NCBI RefSeq assembly: GCF_014698045.1 | Contig: NZ_JACJSE010000006.1 | Coordinates: 248,001-312,000 of the forward strand | Origin: Aulosira sp. FACHB-615 | GTDB taxonomy: Bacteria; Cyanobacteriota; Cyanobacteriia; Cyanobacteriales; Nostocaceae | DNA: 64,000 bases | Reading direction: 5' to 3' | In this document: piece after piece, positions 45,035 to 54,503 of the stretch | Position numbering within the stretch: the stretch's first letter is position 1 | Layout of the letters: every line of letters begins with the position of its first letter | Program-made: the position numbers and the translations under genes | The notes under the pieces: generated by a model | Seen by the model: the letters and a program-made list of their open reading frames with translations, nothing else | Told to the model about the DNA's origin: nothing | The model's database searches: none

Positions 45035-46132
45035 ATGGTAGATATTAAGTTCGCATACTGGATTCCCAACGTTAGTGGGGGGTTAGTAGTTAGTAAAATT
45101 CCCCAACGGACAAACTGGACTTACGACTATAATGCTCAACTGGCTCAAACTGCTGAAGAGGTTGGGTTTGAATATGCTTTAGCCCAAGCTAGATTTATCG
45201 CCAGCTATGGGGCTGAGTACCAACTAGAGGCATTTACAACCGTATCAGCCCTCGCACCAGTCACCAAAAAATTGAAGTTGATTGCGGCGGTTCATCCGGG
45301 ATTATGGCATCCAGGAGTAGTTGCCAAAATCGGAGCCAGTATTGATTTTCTCTCTAACGGACGATTTGCTTTGAATATAGTTAGCGGCTGGTTCAAAGAT
45401 GAATTCACTATATATGGTGAACATTGGTTAGACCATGACGAACGCTATCGCCGTTCCGAAGAATTTATCCGCGTCCTCAAAGGTTTGTGGACTGAGGATG
45501 AGTTTCACTTTAAAGGCGACTTTTACCGGATTAACGGCGGTTGGGTCAAGCCTAGACCGGTGAATCAGAATCCCCATCCAGAAATATTCCAAGGTGGTAA
45601 CTCTAAAGCAGCCCGGCGGATGGCTGGCCGCGTCTCTGATTGGTATTTCATGAATGGTAATACCTTAGAAGGTGTGAAAGAGCAGATTGCTGAAGTGTCT
45701 GAATTAGCTCGTCGAGAAGGACGCACAATTAAATTTGGGCTAAATTCCTTTATCATCGTGCGAGATACAGAAGCAGAAGCCCATGAAGTATTGCGCGAAA
45801 TTATTGCTCAAGCCGATGTAGAAGCAGTGAAAGGATTTGGCGAAGCTGTCAAACAAGCTGGAGCTGCAACTCGTGAACGTGAGGGAATGTGGGCAAATTC
45901 CAATTTTGAAGATTTAGTGCAGTACAACGATGGCTTCAAGTCAGGTTTGATTGGCACTGCTGAACAAGTAGCGGAGAAGATTCGCCAATTCCATGAAGCA
46001 GGAGTTGATCTCATTCTTGGCGGCTTCTTACACTACACAGATGATTTGCCAGCATTTGGTAAGAACGTAATCCCCATTGTGCGCGAACTTAAATCTCATC
46101 GTCGGACAGCTGATGAGTTGGTTGGGGTGTAA
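45035..46132 (+). CDS. sfnG: FMNH2-dependent dimethylsulfone monooxygenase-like (SfnG)
   Basis: 365 aa. IKFAYWIPNVSGGLVVSKIP and RTNWTYDYNAQLAQTAEEVG are close to the SfnG start; also AVHPGLWHPGVVAKIGASID, RFALNIVSGWFKDEF, HDERYRRSEEFIRVLKGLW and GGNSKAARRMAGRVSDWYF. SfnG oxidises dimethylsulfone to methanesulfinate using reduced FMN from a partner reductase (not in this window). First gene of a plus-strand group followed by two SfnB-like dehydrogenases; expected to be induced under sulfate limitation. Confidence 0.88.
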   Translation: MVDIKFAYWIPNVSGGLVVSKIPQRTNWTYDYNAQLAQTAEEVGFEYALAQARFIASYGAEYQLEAFTTVSALAPVTKKLKLIAAVHPGLWHPGVVAKIGASIDFLSNGRFALNIVSGWFKDEFTIYGEHWLDHDERYRRSEEFIRVLKGLWTEDEFHFKGDFYRINGGWVKPRPVNQNPHPEIFQGGNSKAARRMAGRVSDWYFMNGNTLEGVKEQIAEVSELARREGRTIKFGLNSFIIVRDTEAEAHEVLREIIAQADVEAVKGFGEAVKQAGAATREREGMWANSNFEDLVQYNDGFKSGLIGTAEQVAEKIRQFHEAGVDLILGGFLHYTDDLPAFGKNVIPIVRELKSHRRTADELVGV

Positions 46133-46374
46133 ATTCACAGTCACATATCTTGTAGGAGTGGGTTTTGTAGAGCCAAGCTGTTGAGATCACAGCTAAACCC
46201 ACTTCTACCGCAACAGCGAAACGCAGATATCACAATTTTTACGTAACCAAATCATCTTCATAATTACCCAAATTTCCTAGCAAATTAAATTTGTGATAAC
46301 TCTGCGTACCACCGCGTTTTCCTTAGCGTACCTCTGCGTTTAAACACGATAAATCACAATCAAGGAGTTTTATC

Positions 46375-47583
46375 ATGACATCACTAATTAATACAGAACA
46401 AAAGGCGCATATTATTCGTGATGACAAAGAAGCGATCGCGATCGCCCATGAATTAGCGGCGGAGTTTGCTAAGGGTGACTCAGAACGCGACCAAACTCGG
46501 CGTTTACCTGCCGAAGAAGTGCAGAAGTTCTCCCAAAGCGGATTGTGGGGAATTACAGTCCCGAAAGAATATGGCGGTGCTTTTGTATCAAACGTCACCC
46601 TAGCAGAAGTAATTAAAATCATCTCCGAAGCCGATTCTAGCCTCGGTCAAATTCCCCAAAATCACCTCTACATGGTGGAAGCAGTCAGGTTGGATGGTAC
46701 GGATGATCAGAAAAAGTTCTTCTTTGATTTAGTTCTACAAGGCAAACGCTTTGGTAATGCCTTCTCGGAAATTGGTACTAAATCTGTCACCGATGTGCAA
46801 ACCAAGTTACAACCAGATGGTTCTGACTACATACTCAATGGACGCAAATACTACTCGGCTGGCGCATTACTGGCACATTGGGTTCCTGTGATTGCCAGCA
46901 ACCCCGATGGTAAAACAGTAGTGGCATTTGTTGAGAGAGATGCCCAAGGACTAACCCTACTTGATGACTGGACGAGCTTTGGACAGCGCACCACAGCTAG
47001 TGGTACTACCATTATTGAAAATGTCAAAGTCAAGGCAGAACACGTCATACCGCACTACTTAGCCTTTGAACGAGCTACTCCAATGGGTGCGATCGCTCAA
47101 ATCATCCAAGCCGCCGTAGACGTGGGAATTGCCAAAGCCGCAGTCCGTGACACCATTCACTTTGTCCGTAAATATACGCGCCCTTGGGTTGACAGCAATT
47201 TAGAAAAAGGCTACGAAGACCCCCTGACACTATATGAATTTGGTAACGTGCAAATTCAAGTTCATGCTGCGGAAGCTTTGCTGCGTCGTGCAGGCGAATT
47301 TCTTGACATCGCTAACGAGTCAGGCTTAGAAGAACCCAAGGTAGTTGAAGCCTCGATTGCAGTTGCAGAAGTCAAAGCCTTAGCCACCGAAGCCGCAATC
47401 CTAGCTACCAACAAGTTATTTGAACTAGCAGGTACTAAATCTACATTGGAAGAATTCAACTACAATCGCCACTGGCGAAATGCCCGCGCTCATACACTCC
47501 ACGATCCCGTCCGTTGGAAATACTACGCTGTTGGTAACTACTTCCTGAATGGTGTTTATCCCCCGCGCCATCCTTGGCTGTAA
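46375..47583 (+). CDS. SfnB-family sulfur acquisition oxidoreductase
   Basis: 402 aa with acyl-CoA-dehydrogenase fold: AKGDSERDQTRRLPAEEVQK, SGLWGITVPKEYGGAFVSNV, a substrate/flavin loop SLGQIPQNHLYMVEA, LDDWTSFGQRTTASGTTII and the C-terminal HWRNARAHTLHDPVRWKYYA, which is typical of the SfnB/DszC branch rather than of true acyl-CoA enzymes. Such proteins are flavin monooxygenase-like and accompany SfnG or SsuD in sulfur-starvation operons. 242 bases after sfnG; 34 bases before the next paralogue. Confidence 0.9.
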   Translation: MTSLINTEQKAHIIRDDKEAIAIAHELAAEFAKGDSERDQTRRLPAEEVQKFSQSGLWGITVPKEYGGAFVSNVTLAEVIKIISEADSSLGQIPQNHLYMVEAVRLDGTDDQKKFFFDLVLQGKRFGNAFSEIGTKSVTDVQTKLQPDGSDYILNGRKYYSAGALLAHWVPVIASNPDGKTVVAFVERDAQGLTLLDDWTSFGQRTTASGTTIIENVKVKAEHVIPHYLAFERATPMGAIAQIIQAAVDVGIAKAAVRDTIHFVRKYTRPWVDSNLEKGYEDPLTLYEFGNVQIQVHAAEALLRRAGEFLDIANESGLEEPKVVEASIAVAEVKALATEAAILATNKLFELAGTKSTLEEFNYNRHWRNARAHTLHDPVRWKYYAVGNYFLNGVYPPRHPWL

Positions 47584-47616
47584 TTAATAAAGTATTTGCA
47601 GGAGAAGTTGCGAAGT

Positions 47617-48801
47617 ATGCAATTAATCAAAACTAAAGAGTCTCAAAATTATCTGGATCTAGCTAAATCTTTAGCGCAGGAATTTGCTGCTACTGCTGTA
47701 GAACGCGATGTCCAAGGGGGAACACCAAAACATGAACGCGATCGCCTGCGCCAAAGCAACTTGCTAAAATTGATCGTACCGACAGAGTACGGTGGTTTAG
47801 GAGAAAGCTGGATTACCGTTTTCAGAATTACCCGCGAGTTTGCCAAGGTTGATAGTTCTATTGCTCACGTCTTTTCTTACCACCATCTAGGGGTAGTAGT
47901 TCCGCATATATTTGGTTCAACAGAGCAGAAGCAGCGATATTATGCAGAAACTATTGACAACAATTGGTTTTGGTGCAATGCTCTCAACCCTTTAGATAGA
48001 AGAACGACGCTGACACCAGAAAATAATCACTTCCGTCTTCATGGCAGCAAAAGCTTTTGCTCTGGCTCCCAAGACTCGGATATATTACCGATCACCGCTA
48101 CTGATCAAAAAACTGGTGAATTGAAAATTCTGGCAATTCCTACCCAACGCCAAGGTGTGACTGTTCATGATGATTGGGATAACATAGGGCAACGTCAGAC
48201 AGATAGCGGTACTGTGACATTTGAAAATGTGCTGGTATACCCAGACGAAATTCTGGGTATTAGAGATAAACCCAGTCAACCCTTCACCACGATTCGCGCC
48301 TGCTTAACTCAATTGAATCTGGCTAATATCTATTTAGGAATTGCCCAAGGAGCATTTGAAGCTGCTAAAACCTATACTGGCACTAATACTAAACCTTGGC
48401 TGACATCAGGTGTAGAAAGTGCTACCCAAGATCCATACATTATCCAGCATTACGGCAATTTCTGGGTTGAGCTACAGACTGCTACTTGTCTAGTTGACCA
48501 AGCAGGAGAATTATTACAACAAGCTTGGGAAAAAGAATGGTCACTCACCGCAGAACAACGGGGAGAATGTGCGCTGTTTATCGCTACAGCCAAAGTCGTC
48601 GCTACTAGAGTCGGCTTAGATATCACCAACCGCATCTTTGAAGTTATGGGCGCACGCGCTACTAATGCCAAGTATGGTTTTGACCGCTATTGGCGGAATC
48701 TCCGCACGTTCACTCTCCATGATCCTGTTGATTATAAAATCAGAGATATAGGAAATTGGGCGTTAAATGATCAACTGCCAAAACCCAACTTTTATTCTTA
48801 G
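47617..48801 (+). CDS. Second SfnB/DszC-like oxidoreductase
   Basis: 394 aa from the ATG at 47617, which has GGAG 14 bases upstream; a TTG seven codons earlier is possible. Same acyl-CoA-dehydrogenase-like branch as the preceding gene: LLKLIVPTEYGGLGESWITV, SSIAHVFSYHHLGVVVPHIF, DDWDNIGQRQTDSGTVTFEN and HDPVDYKIRDIGNWALN. The two are clearly paralogous but well diverged, so they probably act on different organosulfur substrates or form a heteromer. Last gene of the cluster. Confidence 0.88.
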   Translation: MQLIKTKESQNYLDLAKSLAQEFAATAVERDVQGGTPKHERDRLRQSNLLKLIVPTEYGGLGESWITVFRITREFAKVDSSIAHVFSYHHLGVVVPHIFGSTEQKQRYYAETIDNNWFWCNALNPLDRRTTLTPENNHFRLHGSKSFCSGSQDSDILPITATDQKTGELKILAIPTQRQGVTVHDDWDNIGQRQTDSGTVTFENVLVYPDEILGIRDKPSQPFTTIRACLTQLNLANIYLGIAQGAFEAAKTYTGTNTKPWLTSGVESATQDPYIIQHYGNFWVELQTATCLVDQAGELLQQAWEKEWSLTAEQRGECALFIATAKVVATRVGLDITNRIFEVMGARATNAKYGFDRYWRNLRTFTLHDPVDYKIRDIGNWALNDQLPKPNFYS

Positions 48802-48969
48802 AAAGACAAGACTGATAAAGTTGGCGGGAGATGGGTAGCGTTATAGTAGGAGGCAGTGGTTCGACTACGCGGTAATTGAGCGGTCATTGTGAATTGCGAA
48901 TTGGTATTAGTCGTTTGGTGCAAGATGTGAATATAATCAAATTTCTTTCCTACTCCCCACTCCCCAATT

Positions 48970-49995
48970 TTGAAACGACGCACATTTATTACCACCTGTG
49001 GTTTCACCGCTTTAGCTACACAGATACCTCTGGCTAAGGTTCAAGGTCAACTATCGCCAAACACCATTATCAAGCCACCCCGCCTCCAAGCGGGAGATAC
49101 GGTAGGATTAATTTCTCCGGCTGGTGTCATTGATGCGGAAGATTTAGCCAATGCCAAGCGATCGCTCACCGAGTTAGGATTAAAAATTAAATTAGGCAAC
49201 CATATTTTAGATAGGTACGGCTATTTAGCTGGTACAGATGCTAACCGCGCCGACGATGTAAACGCGATGTTTGCAGATAATTCCGTCAACGCCATTATGA
49301 CTATGCGCGGCGGTTGGGGTTGTAATCGCATTTTACCTTTACTGAACTATCCCCAGATTCGCACCCATCCTAAAATTATCATGGGGTTTAGTGATATTAC
49401 TGCTTTGGTGTTGGCTATTTATGCCCGTAGTCGAGTCCTGACTTTTCACGGGCCGAATGCCACATCTACTTGGAATGATTTTACTGTAGATTATGCCAAG
49501 CGCATCTTATTTGATGGCGAAGCAGTCACAATGGAAAATCTTAAAACTGAAGATGTCCAATTTGAGACGATTGCATCAGGAAAAGCCACAGGTAAATTAA
49601 TAGGTGGTAACTTATCAGTGATAGCAGCAATGGTAGGTTCACCTTATCTACCTGCTTGGTACAAAAGCATTTTATTTGTGGAAGATGTCAGAGAAGATGT
49701 TTATCGCATCGACCGAATGTTAACTCAGCTAAAAAACGCTGGGATTCTCAATCAAATTTCTGGTTTGATTTTTGGTAGATGCACTGACTGTAGTATTGGC
49801 GATGAACCATCTTTTAAATTAACTCAAGTCTTACGCGAACATATTATTCCCTTAAAAATTCCGGCTTGGTATGGTTCAATGATTGGTCATATTAAAGATA
49901 AATTTACATTGCCAATTGGTTTAAATGTTGAAATAAATGCCGATGCTGGCACAATTAAAATGTTGGAATCGGCTGTGGTGAGAGGGGATAGGTGA
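48970..49995 (+). CDS. S66 peptidase (LD-carboxypeptidase / MccF-like)
   Basis: 341 aa from a TTG. Begins KRRTFITTCGFTALATQIPL, a twin-arginine-like export signal, then the S66 fold: AGDTVGLISPAGVID, AIMTMRGGWGCNRILPLLNY, the nucleophile Ser in MGFSDITAL, and the C-terminal His in GSMIGHIKDKFTLPIGLNVE. This family hydrolyses the L,D-bond of murein tetrapeptides (recycling) or, in MccF, the microcin C7 linkage. The RR signal suggests a periplasmic wall enzyme. The TTG start is the only one that keeps the signal; not certain. Confidence 0.85.
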   Translation: MKRRTFITTCGFTALATQIPLAKVQGQLSPNTIIKPPRLQAGDTVGLISPAGVIDAEDLANAKRSLTELGLKIKLGNHILDRYGYLAGTDANRADDVNAMFADNSVNAIMTMRGGWGCNRILPLLNYPQIRTHPKIIMGFSDITALVLAIYARSRVLTFHGPNATSTWNDFTVDYAKRILFDGEAVTMENLKTEDVQFETIASGKATGKLIGGNLSVIAAMVGSPYLPAWYKSILFVEDVREDVYRIDRMLTQLKNAGILNQISGLIFGRCTDCSIGDEPSFKLTQVLREHIIPLKIPAWYGSMIGHIKDKFTLPIGLNVEINADAGTIKMLESAVVRGDR

Positions 49996-50000
49996 CAGGT

Positions 50001-50075
50001 GTAGGTTGGGTGGAGGAACGGAACCCAACATTTTCAAGAATTTGTTGGGTTACGCTATCGCTACACCCAACCTAC
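50001..50075. repeat. Dispersed GTAGGTTGGGT palindromic repeat
   Basis: 75 bp with perfect 11-bp inverted ends (GTAGGTTGGGT / ACCCAACCTAC). The following TATTCTCTTAACTGA is also shared with other copies (51937, partly 31164). Confidence 0.85.
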
Positions 50076-50197
50076 TATTCTCTTAACTGAACTTAATTCT
50101 CTAAAATCAGACAACAGAATAAAATCAATTTGTAGCGATCGCAAAACCACACAAAGTCTACACCCCCTTGTCCCCCTTGTCTCCCTTGTCCCCCAAA

Positions 50198-51526
50198 TCA
50201 CCGCTTAATTCCCTTAAACCGTTCTTTCGCGGCTTGAAACTCGGCTTGCATCACAGATTGTATCTTTTGCGGATCAGGTTTTTTGCCACCGATAACATCG
50301 CCAAAATAAACACAAGCTGCTTCACCTAAAGACCAAGTATAAGCCGCCGCCCAAGAAGCCGCGATCGCACTGCCAAAACCAGGGATAATTTTCACTAACT
50401 CCCGTCCTATGGCTTGGGCGAAAAATCCGCCGGCGATCGCACTCACAATTCCGCCTGCTTGCGATGGTGTGATGGTTTGCCCGTATAATTTACCTAACAG
50501 TCCTACCATCGATACTTGCAATGCTGTTAACACAGGCATGGTTGCAAATGGTAGAGGTATGGCTGCTAATGTTGCTGCCATCACTGAAAAAGTCAACATA
50601 TACCGCCTTCCCGCATCACGGTAGATATTACCAATTTGTTGACCTACTCCCTGTGATAATAACTGATTAATGGCGCGGGCTTCGGCTTCGGGTAACAATT
50701 CCGCTAAAGCATCTCGAAACTCTTCTAAACCATAAAATACCGGATTGTAACCATCTTCTTCTAAAGTAAAGTCAATCAGCACAGCGCGATCGCACAATCC
50801 ACTAAAAGCTTGCTGAATTTCTGCAAAAGCCCGTTGAACTTCATCATACTCTGGTGGATAAACTGGATGATCTACCACATCCACAGGATAAACTTCGTGT
50901 AAGCAAGTCACCGCCAGTAAACAAGGAATATCAGGATATTGTTGACGTAGGTTTTGGGCAATTTTTCGCAACGTATCCGTGGCAAAATCATTAATCTTGA
51001 CGGTGAGAATTAACACCCTCGCACCACGACTAGCCTTTTGCAAATCACCCAACAACTCTTGGATAATAATTTGAGTTTCTTGATTAACATCTCCTAACCC
51101 CACCGTATCGGTAAAAATCAGCAACGGTAAATCACCAGAAGGATAGGCGTAGCGTTCAGTATGTTGGGTATGGGGACGAAAACCTTGTCCGATAATTTCT
51201 GCTGAAACTCCAGTCAGTCCCCGCACAATCGAACTTTTACCAGCTTGGGGTTTACCAATTAACAAAGCTTCTGTAGTTGGCAGTTCAGCACGGACAGCTT
51301 CTAAAATCTCTGCTACCTGAGCTTCGCTGACACTATACCATTCAACCACAGTCTGCGATACTTGTTCCACAGGTAGCAACTGCATCAAACTAGATGTAGC
51401 TTTTTGCCAGATTCCTGTAATGCGGTTTTTCCAATTGTTATTAACCGACTGCGTTTGACCTCCAGACGGTTCATTGGTAGATTGAGAATCTGCTGATGGC
51501 AAATTAGTATTAGGTTGCTCAGTCAT
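50198..51526 (-). CDS. GTPase with C-terminal membrane domain (DUF697-like)
   Basis: 442 aa from the ATG at 51524-51526 (MTEQPNTNLP); an earlier start would add 24 unlikely residues. G-domain: P-loop GKPQAGKSS (about 113-121), DTVGLGD (G3, DxxG), TCLHE-type region. Two to three C-terminal hydrophobic stretches (YMLTFSVMAATLAAIPLPFA, about 300-325; GGIVSAIAGGFFAQAIG) place it at the membrane, as in YcjF/DUF697 or Era-like cyanobacterial GTPases. No TKxD is obvious. Role unknown; single gene. Confidence 0.8.
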   Translation of the reverse strand: MTEQPNTNLPSADSQSTNEPSGGQTQSVNNNWKNRITGIWQKATSSLMQLLPVEQVSQTVVEWYSVSEAQVAEILEAVRAELPTTEALLIGKPQAGKSSIVRGLTGVSAEIIGQGFRPHTQHTERYAYPSGDLPLLIFTDTVGLGDVNQETQIIIQELLGDLQKASRGARVLILTVKINDFATDTLRKIAQNLRQQYPDIPCLLAVTCLHEVYPVDVVDHPVYPPEYDEVQRAFAEIQQAFSGLCDRAVLIDFTLEEDGYNPVFYGLEEFRDALAELLPEAEARAINQLLSQGVGQQIGNIYRDAGRRYMLTFSVMAATLAAIPLPFATMPVLTALQVSMVGLLGKLYGQTITPSQAGGIVSAIAGGFFAQAIGRELVKIIPGFGSAIAASWAAAYTWSLGEAACVYFGDVIGGKKPDPQKIQSVMQAEFQAAKERFKGIKR

Positions 51527-51607
51527 GGTAATCAAAACAGCAGATAGATGGCAGTTTGAGTTGAGAGGTTGTTTTAAAAGTCTGCTTGTTGGTAGCAAAA
51601 TATTTTA

Positions 51608-51683
51608 GATCCCCCTAAATCCCCCTTAAAAAGGGGGACTTTGAGATTAATTCCCCCCTTTTTAAGGGGGGCTATGGGGGATC
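51608..51683. repeat. Dispersed GATCCCCCTAAATCCCCC palindromic repeat
   Basis: 76 bp, ends GATCCCCC / GGGGGATC, interior AAAAAGGGGGACTTTGA. Reverse-oriented relative at 34453-34529; fragments at 34392 and 55531. The 51527-52122 stretch otherwise has no gene. Confidence 0.8.
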
Positions 51684-51860
51684 AACGAGTACTTAAAACT
51701 ACGAATAAATACTTTTCAAACATCCTCTGAAATACTCACTGGCCATTTTAGATGATTCACCACTCATCTAACCTGCACCTTTATAGCAATCTTCCAATTA
51801 ACAAAAATCACACCGGAGATTATATAGGCCTCATATTTAGATTTATGAAAAAAATCAGGT

Positions 51861-51936
51861 GTAGGTTGGGTGGAGGAACGGAACCCAACATTCACGCATA
51901 CTTTGTTGGGTTACGCTATCGCTACACCCAACCTAC
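51861..51936. repeat. Dispersed GTAGGTTGGGT palindromic repeat
   Basis: 76 bp, same family and ends as 50001-50075. The short frame at 51752-52012 running through it is not a gene. Confidence 0.85.
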
Positions 51937-52122
51937 TATTCTCTTAACTGAACCGTATTGGATTATATGGGACTCATATTTGATTTATGAAAAAATCATT
52001 ACACCCAGATAAACCTGGATTTCTCACAAGAGAGAAATCTAGGAGTGTGGGAGGATAGTAAAGAAATCTTTCCCCCCACACCCCCCACACAAATAGATTC
52101 AACAATCACACCGGATGATTAT

Positions 52123-52980
52123 ATGAGTTACCCCATTGCAGAGTTAGCCATTACTAGCAGTCAAGATTTAGTGAGTTTATTACAATTTCCCTTTATGCAA
52201 CGGGCGCTGATTGGTGCTGTGTTGATGGGCATACTGGGAGGGTTACTGGGTAGTTTTGTCACTTTACGACAATTATCGTTTTTTAGCCATGCCGTTGGTC
52301 ATGCGGCTTTAGTTGGTGTCGCCTTGGGTGTCCTGCTACAGTTAAATCCTACTTGGATGCTGTTACCCTTTACCTTGGTTTTTGGCGTTATCGTTCTTTA
52401 CTTTGTTGATAAGACCGATTTAGGCAGTGATAGCGTACTTAGTATAGTTCTCTCTGGTGCCTTGGCGATCGGTGTCATTCTTTCTAGCTTGATTCAAGGA
52501 TATCGGGGTAACCTGATGGCTGTGCTGTTTGGCGATATTCTCGCTATTGATACCACCGATTTGATTTTAACCCTACTCATCCTTGTAGGCGGCGCTATAT
52601 TCTTATTCTCGACTTTGCGCCAGCAAATTTTACTCACCCTCAATCCTGATGTTGCTAAAGTCCAAGGTATTCCCGTGGAATTATATCGTTACGCCTTTGT
52701 GGTGCTGCTGTCACTAGCCGTTGCAGTGGCGATTAAAGCTGTGGGAGTTTTACTAGTTAACGCCTTCTTAGTGATCCCCGCCGCGACAGCCAAGCTGATG
52801 AGTCAGCATTTTAGCCGCTTTTTGTGGATGTCGGTAATTGTAGGTTCAATTAGCAGCATTGTAGGTATTCTGGTTTCAGGGATTTTTAACATCGCTTCTG
52901 GCCCTAGTATTGTGCTGGTTCAGTTCTTGCTATTCATTGCTGTGTTCGTTGTCATTAAACTGGGTTGGCAAACTGCATAA
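52123..52980 (+). CDS. Zinc/manganese-type ABC transporter permease
   Basis: 285 aa from the ATG at 52123; an upstream GTG frame starts in repeat DNA. Eight or so transmembrane helices. Landmarks of the ZnuB/MntB (ABC-3) family: MQRALIGAVLMGILGGLLGS, FFSHAVGHAALVGVALGVLL, GVILSSLIQGYRGNLMAVLFG, DVAKVQGIPVELYRYAFVVL, GVLLVNAFLVIPAATA. It imports Zn2+ or Mn2+ with a binding protein and an ATPase, which are not adjacent here. The metal cannot be told from sequence. Confidence 0.88.
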   Translation: MSYPIAELAITSSQDLVSLLQFPFMQRALIGAVLMGILGGLLGSFVTLRQLSFFSHAVGHAALVGVALGVLLQLNPTWMLLPFTLVFGVIVLYFVDKTDLGSDSVLSIVLSGALAIGVILSSLIQGYRGNLMAVLFGDILAIDTTDLILTLLILVGGAIFLFSTLRQQILLTLNPDVAKVQGIPVELYRYAFVVLLSLAVAVAIKAVGVLLVNAFLVIPAATAKLMSQHFSRFLWMSVIVGSISSIVGILVSGIFNIASGPSIVLVQFLLFIAVFVVIKLGWQTA

Positions 52981-53057
52981 CTTTTTTTTAGATGACCCTT
53001 GCAGAATCATTTTTCGTTTGCTAAGATTATAAATCGTGGCGCAAAAACAAAGCACCC

Positions 53058-53130
<73 letters not shown>

Positions 53131-53137
53131 TACCACT

Positions 53138-53172
53138 AAACCCCTTGAAATCGTTGGATTTCAAGGGGTTTT
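53138..53172 (+). terminator. tRNA-Phe terminator
   Basis: Stem AAACCCCTTGAAATC / GATTTCAAGGGGTTT with a 4-base loop, followed by TGCC.TTT. The 53173-53474 stretch after it shows no gene. Confidence 0.85.
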
Positions 53173-53474
53173 GCCTTTATTAGTACATAACTTACGCACG
53201 CCGTTTTTTTATTGAGAATGGGTGTAATAAGCTATTAAGCACTTAGTTTGCAGTTTAGACCGCAGGGGAGCAGAGGGGCAGAGGAGAGAGTTTAAGTCAT
53301 TTATGTACAATTTCAATAGTGCAGCTTAAATGCTGATTAGCTTACCAATTCTATAAGAGGCTGTATATTCAAATCTGGCACCAAGCGACTGAAGTCGTGG
53401 CTATACAGACACAACCAGAACTTCGACTAAGCTCAGGACAAGCGCAGTAACAACCTTTGCAGGCTAATAAGATG

Positions 53475-53584
53475 CCTAACCCCCAACCCCTTCCCTACGA
53501 GGGAAGGGGAGCAAAACTCAAAGCCTCTCTCCGTTTCGGGGAGAGGTTTGGAGAGGGGTTACAAAAATAAGTTGCACATCGCGT
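53475..53584 (+). repeat. Second copy of the 22.8-kb MITE-like element
   Basis: 110 bp matching 22813-22922 (C/G palindromic interior and right end GTTGCACATCGCGT) but without the left terminal repeat. It is flanked by a direct duplication TAATAAGATGC (53465-53475 and 53585-53595). Confidence 0.8.
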
Positions 53585-53715
53585 TAATAAGATGCTTTTT
53601 AATTAACGATTTGGTGTAAGAGTGATGAAAATTTACACCAGTTCAAAAGCAAACCACAAAATATTTTTTACTGAGGTATTTACAAGTATAATTTTATACA
53701 GTACTATAGGATTAA

Positions 53716-53757
53716 GAAAGGCGATCGCCCTCCGCCAAGAGCTTGCGATCGCCTTTC
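53716..53757. promoter_or_regulatory. Inverted repeat built on two HIP1 sites
   Basis: GAAAGGCGATCGC (53716-53728) and its exact reverse complement (53745-53757), 16-base loop. It lies 33 bases upstream of the gene at 53791 and could form a hairpin in its leader transcript. Confidence 0.55.
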
Positions 53758-53790
53758 CCTAAACCCCCTTTCTGGGAGATAATTTCTATC

Positions 53791-54087
53791 ATGGCACAAG
53801 TCAAAAAGTTTGCACGACATCAACGTTTTGCCCAATCACAATTACAACAATTTTTAGAGGGCGAAATGTTAAATACACCTGTTCACAATTTAGCTTTTCA
53901 AAATCCATCATCTAAGCGAGAACGCATTAAACACATACTTATGGGTTCTCCCCAAGCTGTTACTCATACTATTCACCACCTGCACGTTATTGGTTACGCC
54001 AGCACTGGTGATTGGAGTCCTCTTTTACCCACTGCTAATCCAGATGAGGTAATGAGTATTTTAATCCGCATGATTTTGATCCGATAA
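53791..54087 (+). CDS. Conserved small hypothetical protein
   Basis: 98 aa from the ATG at 53791 with GGGAGAT upstream; an earlier TTG frame crosses the HIP1 hairpin and is rejected. Sequence: MAQVKKFARHQRFAQSQLQQ, RERIKHILMGSPQAVTHTIH, HVIGYASTGDWSPLLPT. Basic and helical, with no known domain; the type is widespread in Nostocales. Its terminator and last codons are duplicated in reverse at 40944-41022, showing that the inverted duplication started inside this gene. Confidence 0.7.
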   Translation: MAQVKKFARHQRFAQSQLQQFLEGEMLNTPVHNLAFQNPSSKRERIKHILMGSPQAVTHTIHHLHVIGYASTGDWSPLLPTANPDEVMSILIRMILIR

Positions 54088-54102
54088 GTTATTTCCACTA
54101 TT

Positions 54103-54137
54103 AAAAACCCGACTTTATTTAAAGTCGGGTTTCTTTT
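54103..54137 (+). terminator. Terminator of the 53.8-kb gene
   Basis: AAACCCGACTTT-ATTT-AAAGTCGGGTTT followed by CTTTTTG, 16 bases after the stop codon. The mirrored copy is at 40944-40973. Confidence 0.85.
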
Positions 54138-54150
54138 TGCTGTTTTGGTG

Positions 54151-54330
54151 ATAGCGGTTCTTACTTGCTTGTAATACAGTCGGAACCCCACCCCGCATTT
54201 GCTAACGCAAACGCTCCCCTCTCCGCACGCGGAGAGAAGTTGCGTGCGGGGGTTCCCCCCGTTGAGCAAACTTCGGGGGAGGGGTTGGGGGTGGGGTTGA
54301 AATGTACTTCATCCAACTGAGAACCGCTCA
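54151..54330 (-). repeat. ATAGCGGTTCT element with extra internal DNA
   Basis: 180 bp in reverse orientation relative to the others. Ends ATAGCGGTTCT and GAGAACCGCT. About 45 extra bases of C/G-rich palindromic DNA lie in the middle (about 54220-54280). Confidence 0.8.
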
Positions 54331-54394
54331 AATTCTGATTTGAGGAATCAAAACACTTTCGGCGAGATATATCGCTACAACAGCCAGTAGAAGT

Positions 54395-54503
54395 GTTTTC
54401 AATTATTCCGATTTGAGTTAATCGGTAAAGGCGCGAGTATTCCCTTTGAAGTGGAAGTGCAAGATTTGTTTCCAATAATTCCGATTTGAGTTAATCGGTA
54501 AAG
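54395..54503 (-). CRISPR. CRISPR array, 2 repeats / 1 spacer
   Basis: 36-bp repeats at 54468-54503 (leader end) and 54395-54430 (degenerate distal repeat, starting GTTTTCAATTATTCC). Spacer 37 bp. On the minus strand the repeat ends in TTGGAAAC. Same repeat, trailer and leader as the array at 40327-40506, but no spacer in common. Confidence 0.88.
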
